Positions 8,853-15,920 of a stretch of 49,249 nt of DNA are shown here, in pieces. The notes beneath the pieces were generated by a model. The model did not search any database. It saw nothing but the letters and a program-made list of their open reading frames with translations, and was not told where the DNA came from. The translations under genes and the position numbers were made by a program. How positions within the stretch are numbered: the first letter of the stretch is position 1; every line of letters begins with the position of its first letter. This DNA comes from Anaerolineae bacterium (GTDB taxonomy: Bacteria; Chloroflexota; Anaerolineae; J102): the NCBI GenBank assembly GCA_027002405.1, contig JALWZT010000233.1:1-49249 (forward strand). Direction: 5' to 3'.

Positions 8853-9710
8853 ATGCCTATGGATTTACCAATCCCTACCTCATTTCCTTTCTATCAGGAA
8901 CTGATCACCGCCATTGAACTGGCCCGACAGGCGGGGGATTTGCTTCTGCGCATCCATCGTACCGGGCCGCGTCAGGTGCGGACCAAACGCACCGCGGTGG
9001 ATATGGTCACGGAAGCGGATACAGCCAGCCAGGCCCTCATTCTAGAAACCCTCATCGCCCGCTTCCCCGGACACAGCATTTTGGCCGAAGAAGAAGGGGG
9101 GGAGCGCACCGGCCAGGGGCAGGGCTTGTGGTTGGTTGATCCCCTGGACGGCACCACCAATTTCGCCAGCCGCTTCCCCGTCTTCGGGGTTTCCATCGCT
9201 CTATGGGTGGATGAAACCCCGGTATTGGGGGTGATCCAGGATGTGGTTCGGGAACGCACCTACTGGGGAGCTCGAGGGCATGGGGCCTGGCTGGGGACCC
9301 CCGCCCACCTGGCTGATCTCCCCCTGCGGGTCTCATCCACCCGGGAATTGAACCAAAGCCTTATCGCCACCGGGTTTCCCTATGCCCGGGCCACCCTGCG
9401 GGATAACAATCTGGCCGAATTCAACTATCTCATGCCCCGGGTGCGCGGGGTGCGACGGGCCGGGGCTGCTGCCTTGGACCTGGCCTGGGTGGCTGATGCC
9501 CGGCTGGATGGCTATTGGGAAGCGCATCTGTCGCCCTGGGATTGGGGCGCGGGGGTTTTGCTCATCCAGGAGGCCGAGGGCGTGGTCACCGATTATCAGG
9601 GGAATCCCTGGCGTTTGGGCCGGGATCAAATGGTCGCGGGCAATCCCTATGTGCACGAAAAGCTTTTGCAAGCAGTGCAAAAAGCCCGCCAGCAAGCCGG
9701 ATTGCCATAA
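8853..9710 (+). CDS. suhB: Inositol-1-monophosphatase family protein
   Basis: This protein, 285 residues from the chosen start, hydrolyses inositol phosphates or related sugar phosphates with magnesium. The metal-binding set is complete: LAEEEGGE (about residues 78-84), D96-P-L-D99-G-T-T-N and SPWDWGAGVLL in the C-terminal half. The frame extends to a GTG at 8820, but those residues are encoded by MITE-like element A, so ATG 8853 or ATG 8859 is preferred. ATG 8853 lies inside the target duplication of that element. The insertion therefore separated the gene from its earlier upstream region, and it may be transcribed from within or across the element. The substrate is not defined. Confidence 0.88.
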   Translation: MPMDLPIPTSFPFYQELITAIELARQAGDLLLRIHRTGPRQVRTKRTAVDMVTEADTASQALILETLIARFPGHSILAEEEGGERTGQGQGLWLVDPLDGTTNFASRFPVFGVSIALWVDETPVLGVIQDVVRERTYWGARGHGAWLGTPAHLADLPLRVSSTRELNQSLIATGFPYARATLRDNNLAEFNYLMPRVRGVRRAGAAALDLAWVADARLDGYWEAHLSPWDWGAGVLLIQEAEGVVTDYQGNPWRLGRDQMVAGNPYVHEKLLQAVQKARQQAGLP

Positions 9711-9897
9711 CAATCGCCACGCGCGGCGGCTCGCCAATACCGAGGAAAATGGGGACGCTGATGCACGCAGATGCAACGCAGACTTCGCAGATGTTCGTCA
9801 TGCTGAGCGACCGGAGGGAGCGAAAGCCTACCCTGAGGAATCGAAGGGCATCTAGCGAGCGAAGCGAGCGATAATGTGGATTTTGCGCTTCGCTAGA

Positions 9898-10125
9898 ACC
9901 TGTTATGAACTTATCGCCAGTTTCACGCGATTTTGTGGATGGCGGGCGTTTCAATTCGCCACGGATGACGCTGATGCGACGGATCGACACGGATTTTTGG
10001 GGAAAAAGCATGGTATCTGTTTGAAAAATCCGCGAAAATCTGCTTTATCCGCGTTATCCGCGGCCAATTCCAACCTCCGATGCGGCGATCCTGAGCTTTG
10101 AGGGAAGCAAGGTGCATAACAGCCT
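9898..10125. mobile_element. MITE-like element D nested in a long-hairpin repeat
   Basis: A 228-bp insert interrupts a copy of the long-hairpin repeat. Left of it the repeat stops at CTAGA (9893-9897) and it resumes with CTAGA (10126-10130), consistent with a 5-bp target duplication. The insert ends carry CTGTTATG near the left end and CATAACAG near the right end, an 8-bp perfect inverted match. The interior is another palindrome rich in GACGGAT and ATCCGCG words. It encodes nothing recognisable. Confidence 0.6.
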
Positions 10126-10448
10126 CTAGATTCCTCGGTCGCTTTGCTCCCTCGGAATGACGTTTCGTTGTCGCCTTTTTCGTGGCCCTATTTTTTGGCG
10201 TTGTCTGGCCGACCGAAGTGGCGTCTGCCACGCCCGCCCGCCCGGCGATGAAGTCGCCGGGCTATAAAACGGCGCCGGATGAATCCGGCTAGCCCCGCAA
10301 CTGATTACTGATGACTGATCACTGATTACTCGTGCTCGCGCCTAACTTCGGCCTAACAATCCTCAATCCTAATCCTGATCCTATTTACGGAACAGTCACC
10401 ATGAGCGATAGCTCACCACATAACGATGAAAATAGGGACGCAGATGTT

Positions 10449-10561
10449 CGTCATGCTGAGCGATCGAAGGGAGCGAAGCATCTAGCGAGCGAAGCGAGCG
10501 CCATGCCGTGGTTTTTGCGCTTCGCTAGATTCCTCGGTCGCTTCGCTCCCTCGGAATGACG
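10449..10561. repeat. Long-hairpin repeat, intact copy
   Basis: This roughly 113-bp palindromic repeat starts CGTCATGCTGAGCGA and ends CTCCCTCGGAATGACG, with arms rich in GCGAAGC words, so it could fold as one long hairpin. Further copies are at 14123-14236, 24772-24884 and 42724-42836 in the same orientation and at 28964-29099 and 35664-35777 inverted. A seventh copy is split at 9796-10162. Each is non-coding. Together with the boundary repeat it is framed by CTATTTACGGAACAG at 10381-10395 and 10571-10585. Confidence 0.8.
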
Positions 10562-10693
10562 TCGCGAGGCTCTATTTACGGAACAGATACGAAGCCCTGC
10601 GGGCTGGTCACGGGAGTGCTACTGAACACTGATGACTGATGACTGATTACTGATTACTGAATCACTGACTCCGTTCCTTCGTGGCAGAACATT

Positions 10694-10723
10694 TTGCAGG
10701 ATAGCTGTATCGTTACGTACAAT
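10694..10723 (+). promoter_or_regulatory. Possible sigma-70 promoter for the Trx-VKOR gene
   Basis: TTGCAG (10694-10699) and TACAAT (10718-10723) are separated by 18 bp and lie about 55 nt before the ATG. The -35-like hexamer sits inside the fragment resembling the right end of MITE-like element B, so the element may have supplied part of the promoter. This is a motif match only. Confidence 0.35.
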
Positions 10724-10779
10724 GGGGTATATGCTTATTCGTCTCTCCACGCGAAGCTCACGCTCATGAGGTATAAACC

Positions 10780-11895
10780 ATGCGCCGGCGTCTGATCCTA
10801 TTCTTGCTCCTGATCCTCCTTTCCTCCCTGGCATGGTCGGGCTTGGCCCTGGCCCAGAATCAACCCGTGGTACGGGCGGTCTTGTTCTATTCCCCCACCT
10901 GTCCCCATTGTCATAAAGTGCTGCAAAACGATCTCCCCCCTCTGGTCCAAAAGTATGGGGATCAACTTCAGATCCTGCTTATCGATGTGACAACGCAAGG
11001 GGGCCGGGAGTTGTACCTGGCCGCGGCCCAGGCCCTTCCCATCCCCGAAGAAAAACGGGGCGTGCCCGCGCTGGTCGTGGGCGATCAGCTCCTGGTGGGG
11101 GATGTGGAGATCCCGGAAAAATTCCCAGGTCTGATTGAACAAGGCCTGGCCGCAGGCGGGGTCGATTGGCCCGATATCCCCGGACTGGATCGGGTGATCC
11201 AGCAATTGGAGGCTCAAAAGCAGGCCACGCCCTCAGCCACCTCCCAGGCGCCGCAAACCCCTGCCCCTACCCCCGAATCGGCCAGCTTGAACCAGGTGAA
11301 TGTGAAAAGCGTTAGCGAGATGTCTGTGGCAGAACGCCTGGCCCTGGACCCCGTGGGCAGTGCGATAGCCATCTTCACCCTGGTGGTCATGGTGGGCATG
11401 TTGGCCTGGGCTTTGATTTACTGGGCTCGCAGCAACCTGACCCTGACCTGGGGCCCTCGCTGGCTCAATGGGATTATCCCTCTGCTTAGCCTGGCGGGCG
11501 CGGGCATTGCTTTTTATCTCGCGTTTGTGGAAACCACAGGGACTCGGGCCGTGTGTGGCCCGGTGGGGGATTGCAACGCGGTGCAACAAAGTGACTACGC
11601 GGTCCTGTTTGGCATCTTGCCCGTGGGCGTTCTTGGTTTCATCGGCTACCTGGTGATTTTGGGATTGTGGGCATGGCAGTATGCTGGCCCTCCAGCCAGG
11701 ACCGAGAAAACGGCCTGGATGTTGCCCGCGATCGTCTATTTTGGCACGGTATTCAGCACCTACCTGACTTTCTTGGAACCCTTTGTCATTGGTGCGGTCT
11801 GTATGTGGTGCATCACGTCCGCCTGGATCATGACCCTGTTGCTTTTCCTCACCTTCCGCTGGCGCATCCCCCCGCGGCGGGCCAGGGCATCCTAG
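10780..11895 (+). CDS. Thioredoxin-like/VKOR fusion, membrane thiol oxidoreductase
   Basis: This 371-residue protein joins a thioredoxin-like domain to a vitamin K epoxide reductase (VKOR) domain, a disulfide-bond-forming pair. A signal peptide or anchor covers residues 1-25 (ending ALAQ). The extracytoplasmic redox motif is SPTCPHCHK with C41 and C44. A proline- and threonine-rich linker lies around residues 145-165. The VKOR part has several membrane helices, the loop cysteines C259 and C265 with S271, and the quinone-side pair C341-M-W-C344, matching the bacterial VKOR pattern. Many bacterial VKOR fusions place thioredoxin after VKOR, while here it comes first. It probably oxidises exported proteins. 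The ATG follows GAGGTATAAACC. Confidence 0.9.
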   Translation: MRRRLILFLLLILLSSLAWSGLALAQNQPVVRAVLFYSPTCPHCHKVLQNDLPPLVQKYGDQLQILLIDVTTQGGRELYLAAAQALPIPEEKRGVPALVVGDQLLVGDVEIPEKFPGLIEQGLAAGGVDWPDIPGLDRVIQQLEAQKQATPSATSQAPQTPAPTPESASLNQVNVKSVSEMSVAERLALDPVGSAIAIFTLVVMVGMLAWALIYWARSNLTLTWGPRWLNGIIPLLSLAGAGIAFYLAFVETTGTRAVCGPVGDCNAVQQSDYAVLFGILPVGVLGFIGYLVILGLWAWQYAGPPARTEKTAWMLPAIVYFGTVFSTYLTFLEPFVIGAVCMWCITSAWIMTLLLFLTFRWRIPPRRARAS

Positions 11896-12047
11896 AAGCT
11901 GTTATGAAGATAGAGGTCTCATGCAAAGGCGCCGAGGGCGCAAAGAGAGTCATTAGTGTTCAGTGTTCAGTGTTCAGTAATCAGTGTTGGATGTCCTGAA
12001 AAAACTCATTTGGGTGCGTCCTAAATGAGTTGGCGCCAGCCTCCTAT
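11896..12047. repeat. Repeat words after the Trx-VKOR gene
   Basis: CTGTTATGAAG just after the stop resembles the end of MITE-like element D. A GTGTTCAGT word array follows (11951-11988), then GGATGTCCTGAAAAAACTC, which resembles the left end of MITE-like element A. An 8-bp inverted repeat ACTCATTT/AAATGAGT (about 12004-12030) could form a hairpin. Confidence 0.5.
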
Positions 12048-12165
12048 CCGAGTGAACTCGGACTCTTTTAGGCGCTTCGCGCCGACGGTCGACCTCCGTC
12101 GACCGGATGACTGGACGGCGAAGGCCGTCCATTGGCCATAGGCCTTAAGTGTCCGACTTCAGTCG
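12048..12165 (-). repeat. Hairpin-train element, copy 2 (inverted)
   Basis: Read on the minus strand this repeats the six-hairpin order of 5524-5651. The fourth hairpin is GGTCGACGGAGGTCGACC (12087-12104), against GGTCGCCGAAGGGCGACC in copy 1. One stem pair has changed from C-G to A-T, with both partners altered together. Other differences fall mainly in loops (TACGG against TATGG, CTCCG against CTTCG). Confidence 0.6.
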
Positions 12166-12343
12166 GTGAGTACAGCCTCAACCGAAATAGGACGCCCCCA
12201 ACTCATTTCACCGCAGAGTGCGCTGAGAGCGCAGAGAAAATCCTGAGGTTTCGCGGAGAAAATACCTCTGAATCCAGTCTTTTAACTCTGCGTCCTCTGC
12301 GTTCTCCGCGGTGAGTAACCTTTTTGCAGTGGAACCAAGATTG
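12166..12343. repeat. Palindromic repeat related to MITE-like element A
   Basis: Between about 12209 and 12333 lies an inverted repeat of CGCAGAG-type and CTCTGCG-type words, ending in TTTTTGCAGTGGAACC. It resembles the MITE-like element A layout with a different internal word. Together with GGATGTCCTGAAAAAACTC near 11989 it may be a diverged element that enclosed the hairpin train. This is uncertain. Confidence 0.4.
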
Positions 12344-12492
12344 GATTTCCTGAAAAAACCTTAACCACGGAGACACAGAGAGCACGGAGAAGAAAAAAGA
12401 TAGAATTTGGAGAGGATTTTCTCCGTGAACCCCTTTATTTTTTCTCTGTGTCCTCCGTGTCTCCGTGTTGAAAAACCTTTTTGCAGTAGATC
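12344..12492 (+). mobile_element. MITE-like element A, copy 2
   Basis: This copy is the same length (149 bp) as copy 1 and has the same ends, GATTTCCTGAAAAAACC and TTTTTGCAGTAGATC. The flanking 8-mers (12336-12343 CAAGATTG and 12493-12500 CATCGTTA) do not match, so the target duplication is lost or the junctions recombined. The long-hairpin interior is intact. Confidence 0.65.
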
Positions 12493-12493
12493 C

Positions 12494-12530
12494 ATCGTTA
12501 TGTGATGAGCCATCGCTCATGGCGACTGTT
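12494..12530 (-). repeat. Boundary repeat overlapping the GT2 start codon
   Basis: This inverted copy of the boundary repeat contains GAGCCATCGCTCATGGCGACTG. Its ATG is the apparent start codon of the GT2 gene, and the residues M-A-T-V are encoded by the repeat. No Shine-Dalgarno sequence precedes it. Confidence 0.65.
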
Positions 12531-13268
12531 TTGGTTATCATCCCCGCGTACAACGAAGCGGAAAACCTGCCCCGGGTGATTCCCGCGCTGCGTCGCGCGC
12601 TGCCCCAGGCCGATATCCTGGTGGTGGACGATCATTCCTCCGACGCCACCGCGCAGGTAGCCCGCAGTCTGGGCGCCCGGGTGGTACGCCTGCCCAATAA
12701 TCTGGGATATGGCGGCGCGGTCCAGACCGGGTTTCGTTACGGGGCCCAGCAGGGCTATCGGTACGCGGTGATGATGGATGCCGACGGCCAGCACGATCCC
12801 AACGATGCACCGCGATTGCTGGCTCCGGTCATGGCCGGGGCATGTGATGTGGCGTTGGGCTCGCGCTTTCGGGGGAAAATGACATATCAGACTTCCTGGG
12901 TGCGTCGGTTGGGCATGCGCGCGTTTGCCTTCATCACCAGCAGCCTCATGGACCAGGAGATCACCGATGCCACATCGGGCTTTCAGGCCCTCAATCGGGA
13001 TGTGATGGTCTTTTTTGCCGAGGAAAATTATCCCAGCGATTTTCCAGATGCCGATACCCTCATCATGTTGCACTTCGCGGGCTTCCGGGTCCAGGAAGTG
13101 CCGGTGGTCATGCACGAACGCCTGGCAGGGGAATCCATGCACGGCCATGTGCTGAAAAACATGTATTACATCCTGAAAATGTTTCTTTCCATTTTCATGG
13201 TTTACTTGCGCTATCGTACCCAGGCGGGGACTTTACGTCCCCGGCCCGCGAGAGAGGTTGAGGCATGA
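12519..13268 (+). CDS. Family 2 glycosyltransferase (polyprenyl-phosphate sugar transferase type)
   Basis: This protein, 249 residues from ATG 12519, is a GT-A fold glycosyltransferase. It shows VLVIIPAYNEAENLPRVIPAL, ILVVDDHSSDATAQVA, NLGYGGAVQTGFRYG and the DXD-type MMDADGQHDP, then ATSGFQALNRD. This layout resembles dolichyl- or undecaprenyl-phosphate mannose/glucose synthases. There is one hydrophobic stretch near the C-terminus (MYYILKMFLSIFMVYL), suggesting membrane attachment. The frame extends upstream through MITE-like element A, but family similarity begins at the chosen ATG, which lies in the boundary repeat. Its stop overlaps the deacetylase gene as ATGA, so the pair acts together, probably in surface glycan synthesis. 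Confidence 0.9.
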   Translation: MATVLVIIPAYNEAENLPRVIPALRRALPQADILVVDDHSSDATAQVARSLGARVVRLPNNLGYGGAVQTGFRYGAQQGYRYAVMMDADGQHDPNDAPRLLAPVMAGACDVALGSRFRGKMTYQTSWVRRLGMRAFAFITSSLMDQEITDATSGFQALNRDVMVFFAEENYPSDFPDADTLIMLHFAGFRVQEVPVVMHERLAGESMHGHVLKNMYYILKMFLSIFMVYLRYRTQAGTLRPRPAREVEA

Positions 13269-14098
13269 TCCCCGCCGCGTTATCCGTTGATCTGGAATCG
13301 TACTGGCACGCGGAATTATTGCGTTCCAGGGTGGATCGTGGCATGATGGCTGACCGGGTGGAAGAAGCCACCCGGCCCTTGTTGGACTTGCTGGCCCAAT
13401 ATCAGGCCCGTGCCACTTTTTTTGTGGTGGGCGAAGTGATGGAGGCCCATCCTCAGCTTATCCAGGATATCGTGGCCGCGGGCCATGAATTGGCATGCCA
13501 CGGGTATACCCACCGCCCCTTGTGGGAGCTTGATGAGGCCACTTTCGAAGCCGAGATTCGGCGTTTTCGTGATCTGGCAGCCCGGATTGTCCCCCAAACC
13601 CCTATCTGGGGATTCCGCGCGCCGACCTTCAGCCTTTCTCCGGCCACGGCTTGGGCTTTGGATGTTTTGGCCCGTTATGGATATCATTATGATTCCAGCG
13701 TGTTTCCCATGAAAACCCCGCTCTACGGAGTGCCTCGTGCCCCGCGGCGGCCTTATCGTCCTGGCCCGGACCTGGTCACCGAAGCTCCGGATGGCCGGTT
13801 GTGGGAATGGCCCATGACCGTGTGGTCTGTAGGGCCTGTGACCCTGCCGGTCTGTGGGGGGTTCTATCTGCGGGCTTTGCCCATGCCCCTGATCCTGCAC
13901 GGGTTGACGCGTGCGGCCGGGCGCGGGCCTGTGGTCATCTATCTCCATCCTTGGGAGCTCGACCCCGGCACCCCGCGGGTGCCTTTGCCCCCTCGCGACC
14001 GATTCATCACCTACTATCATTTGGGTGATGCCATGCGTCGCCGGGTGGAACGCCTGCTCCAGCATTTCGACTTCCTTCCCATGAGGGAAAGGCTGTAG
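13265..14098 (+). CDS. Polysaccharide deacetylase (NodB-type)
   Basis: This 277-residue protein is a carbohydrate esterase family 4-like deacetylase that removes acetyl groups from amino-sugar polymers. SVDLESYWH near the N-terminus carries the first catalytic acidic residues. ELACHGYTHRPLWEL carries the metal-binding H-x3-H. WGFRAPTFSLSPATAWALDVLARYGYHYDSSVFP follows, and VVIYLHPWELDPGTPRVP is a C-terminal segment like that of the DUF3473-containing deacetylases from exopolysaccharide loci. There is no signal peptide, so it may act on lipid-linked precursors in the cytoplasm. It is translationally coupled to the GT2 gene. No exosortase partner is visible. Confidence 0.9.
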   Translation: MIPAALSVDLESYWHAELLRSRVDRGMMADRVEEATRPLLDLLAQYQARATFFVVGEVMEAHPQLIQDIVAAGHELACHGYTHRPLWELDEATFEAEIRRFRDLAARIVPQTPIWGFRAPTFSLSPATAWALDVLARYGYHYDSSVFPMKTPLYGVPRAPRRPYRPGPDLVTEAPDGRLWEWPMTVWSVGPVTLPVCGGFYLRALPMPLILHGLTRAAGRGPVVIYLHPWELDPGTPRVPLPPRDRFITYYHLGDAMRRRVERLLQHFDFLPMRERL

Positions 14099-14567
14099 GC
14101 AACGCAGATTGACGCAGATGTTCGTCATGCTGAGCGACCGGAGGGAGCGAAGCATCTAGCGAGCGAAGCGAGCGTCATGCCGTGGTTTTTTGCGCTTCGC
14201 TAGATTCCTCGGTCGCTTCGCTCCCTCGGAATGACGTTTCGATGTCGCCTTTTTCGTGGCCCTATTTTTTGGCGTTGTCTGGCCGACCGAAGTGGCGTCT
14301 GCCACGCCCGCCCGCCCGGCGATGAAGTCGCCGGGCTATAGAACGGCGCCGGATAATTCCGGCTAGGCACGCAGCGCTGTTTCTTCTGCTCGGAGCTAAA
14401 CCTCCGAGCTACGGATACGAAGCCCTGCGGGCTGGCCACGGGAGTGCTACTGAACACTGAACACTGAACACTAATTACTGATGACTGATCACTGATTACT
14501 CCTGCTCGCGCCTCACCTCGGCCTGACAATCCTCAATCCTAATCCTGATCCTATTTACGGGACACCT
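14099..14567. repeat. Intergenic repeat mosaic before ribF
   Basis: No gene is supported. The order is GCAGATTGACGCAGATG words, a long-hairpin repeat (14123-14236), the GC-rich module with CCCGGCGA/TCGCCGGG stems (14236-14366), a GAGCTAAACCTCCGAGCTACG palindromic stretch (about 14384-14404), an ACTGAACACTGA word array (14449-14500) and AATCCT words (about 14529-14552). It ends in CTATTTACGGGACACCT directly before the ribF ATG. Confidence 0.75.
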
Positions 14568-15917
14568 ATGCAAGTCTTCGAATCGATTACCGCTGCGCAG
14601 CTCAAAGGCCCGACGCATCTCACCATCGGCAGTTTTGATGGCATGCATCGCGGCCATCAGGCTTTGATCGCGACCATGCAGGCCGCGGCTCGGGCCCAGG
14701 GGGCTGCGTGCGGGTTGCTCACCTTTCACCCTCACCCCCGCGCGGTGCTATACCCCGATCGTCCCGTGGCCAGCATCAGCTCCCTGGCCGAACGGCTCAA
14801 GCTCTATGCTCGGGCGGGGCTCGATTTCACCATTGTACATCCCTTTACCCGACAGACGGCTCAAACCGAGCCGGAAGCGTTCATGGATTTGCTCAAGGAG
14901 CATCTGGCCCTGACGGATTTGTGGGTGGGTCCCGATTTTGCCTTGGGGCGCAACCGGCGGGGCGATGTGCCTTTCCTCCAGGCTTATGGTGCAAAAATCG
15001 GTGTGCACGTGCATGTGGTGGATGAGTTCCGCTGGGAGGGGATCGCGGTGCGTTCTTCTCACATCCGGCAAACCCTGACCTTGGGGAATGTGATGTGGGC
15101 CAATGTGTGGTTGGGGCGCTTTTTCACCATCTCGGGCGTGGTGGTGTATGGGGACCAGCGGGGGCGCACGTTGGGATTCCCCACGGCCAATATCGCGGCT
15201 TCCCATAATCGAGTCCACCCGGCCGATGGGGTGTACGCGGCCTGGGCCGATGTGGAAGGACGACGCTTCCCCGCGGTGGTGAATATCGGGGTGCGCCCCA
15301 CAGTCAACGGGCGTCAGCGTACCATCGAAGCCCACATCATTGATTTTGACGAAGATATCTATGGCCGCTGCTTGCAACTCGCGTTTGTGACCCGCCTGCG
15401 GGATGAGATCCGCTTTCCTAACCTGGAAGCGCTGAAAGCGCAAATTGGCCGAGATAAAGACCTGGCCGCGTGGTTGCTGGCCCAGGACCCCCAGCTCCCC
15501 GATTATGAGCGCTATCGGGAATGGGCCTATACCGCGGATTGGGGGGTGGATGTTTTTGGTGATTCACCGGAGGCCCTGTTCCTCCACGCAGCCATTGCCA
15601 TGTTCGGGCTTCAGGCCGCTTATGATGTCCAGGGCCCCACATTGCAACAGGCCATCGAAGTGGAAGGCGCAGACCGGGAGGATTTGTTGGTCAGTTGGTT
15701 GAGCGAGTTGCTTTGGCAGCAGGAAACCCATGGCCTCATGATGCAGTATGGGGTCATTCGGGAATTGACCGAAACCCGGTTGCGGGCCTTGGTTTTTGGG
15801 CGAGCCGGTCCCAGTGATCTGGCTCATATCAAGGCTGTCACGTACCATGATTTACATATCGAACCTCCCACTGCCAGCCGGGCGTTGTGGCACGCCCGCG
15901 TCCTTTTTGATACCTGA
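14568..15917 (+). CDS. ribF: Riboflavin kinase/FAD synthetase with C-terminal archease domain
   Basis: The first roughly 305 residues are a normal RibF, making FMN and FAD from riboflavin. The nucleotidyltransferase part has GSFDGMHRGH (22-31) and LTFHPHPRAVLYP. The kinase part has GRTLGFPTAN (199-208) and VNIGVRPTVNG. Standard RibF ends near 310 residues, but this protein continues to 449. The extra part matches archease, the activator of the RNA ligase RtcB: YTADWGVDVFGDSPEALF (321 onward, for the family HTAD-x-G), AIEVEGADREDLLVSWLSEL, KAVTYHDLHIE (422 onward) and a terminal VLFDT. The two expected metal-binding aspartates appear as D324 and D448. No RtcB gene is in the window. The start abuts a repeat and lacks a Shine-Dalgarno sequence. 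Confidence 0.88.
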   Translation: MQVFESITAAQLKGPTHLTIGSFDGMHRGHQALIATMQAAARAQGAACGLLTFHPHPRAVLYPDRPVASISSLAERLKLYARAGLDFTIVHPFTRQTAQTEPEAFMDLLKEHLALTDLWVGPDFALGRNRRGDVPFLQAYGAKIGVHVHVVDEFRWEGIAVRSSHIRQTLTLGNVMWANVWLGRFFTISGVVVYGDQRGRTLGFPTANIAASHNRVHPADGVYAAWADVEGRRFPAVVNIGVRPTVNGRQRTIEAHIIDFDEDIYGRCLQLAFVTRLRDEIRFPNLEALKAQIGRDKDLAAWLLAQDPQLPDYERYREWAYTADWGVDVFGDSPEALFLHAAIAMFGLQAAYDVQGPTLQQAIEVEGADREDLLVSWLSELLWQQETHGLMMQYGVIRELTETRLRALVFGRAGPSDLAHIKAVTYHDLHIEPPTASRALWHARVLFDT

Positions 15918-15920
15918 ACC

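Larger units (their letters stand above)
9711..10779. repeat. 1.07-kb intergenic repeat mosaic between suhB and the Trx-VKOR gene
   Basis: No gene is supported here. In order it contains a diverged boundary-type repeat (about 9714-9760), a long-hairpin repeat split by an insert (9796-9897 and 10126-10162; insert 9898-10125), a GC-rich module (10163-10292) with stems CCCGGCGA/TCGCCGGG and GCCGGAT/ATCCGGC, an ACTGAT word array (10300-10330), AATCCT words (about 10358-10382), a boundary repeat (10381-10445), an intact long-hairpin repeat (10449-10561), and a second word array (10621-10670). A fragment resembling the right end of MITE-like element B follows (about 10672-10716). Confidence 0.8.

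Noticed and set aside
10449..10561. Insertion sequence
   Set aside because: The long-hairpin repeat encodes no transposase and has no clear target duplication of its own.
13265..14098. Exosortase-linked exopolysaccharide locus
   Set aside because: The deacetylase has a similar C-terminal segment, but no exosortase, PEP-CTERM protein or chain-length gene is nearby.
14458..14567. FMN riboswitch upstream of ribF
   Set aside because: The leader is made of repeat words and a repeat edge; no RFN-element consensus is visible.
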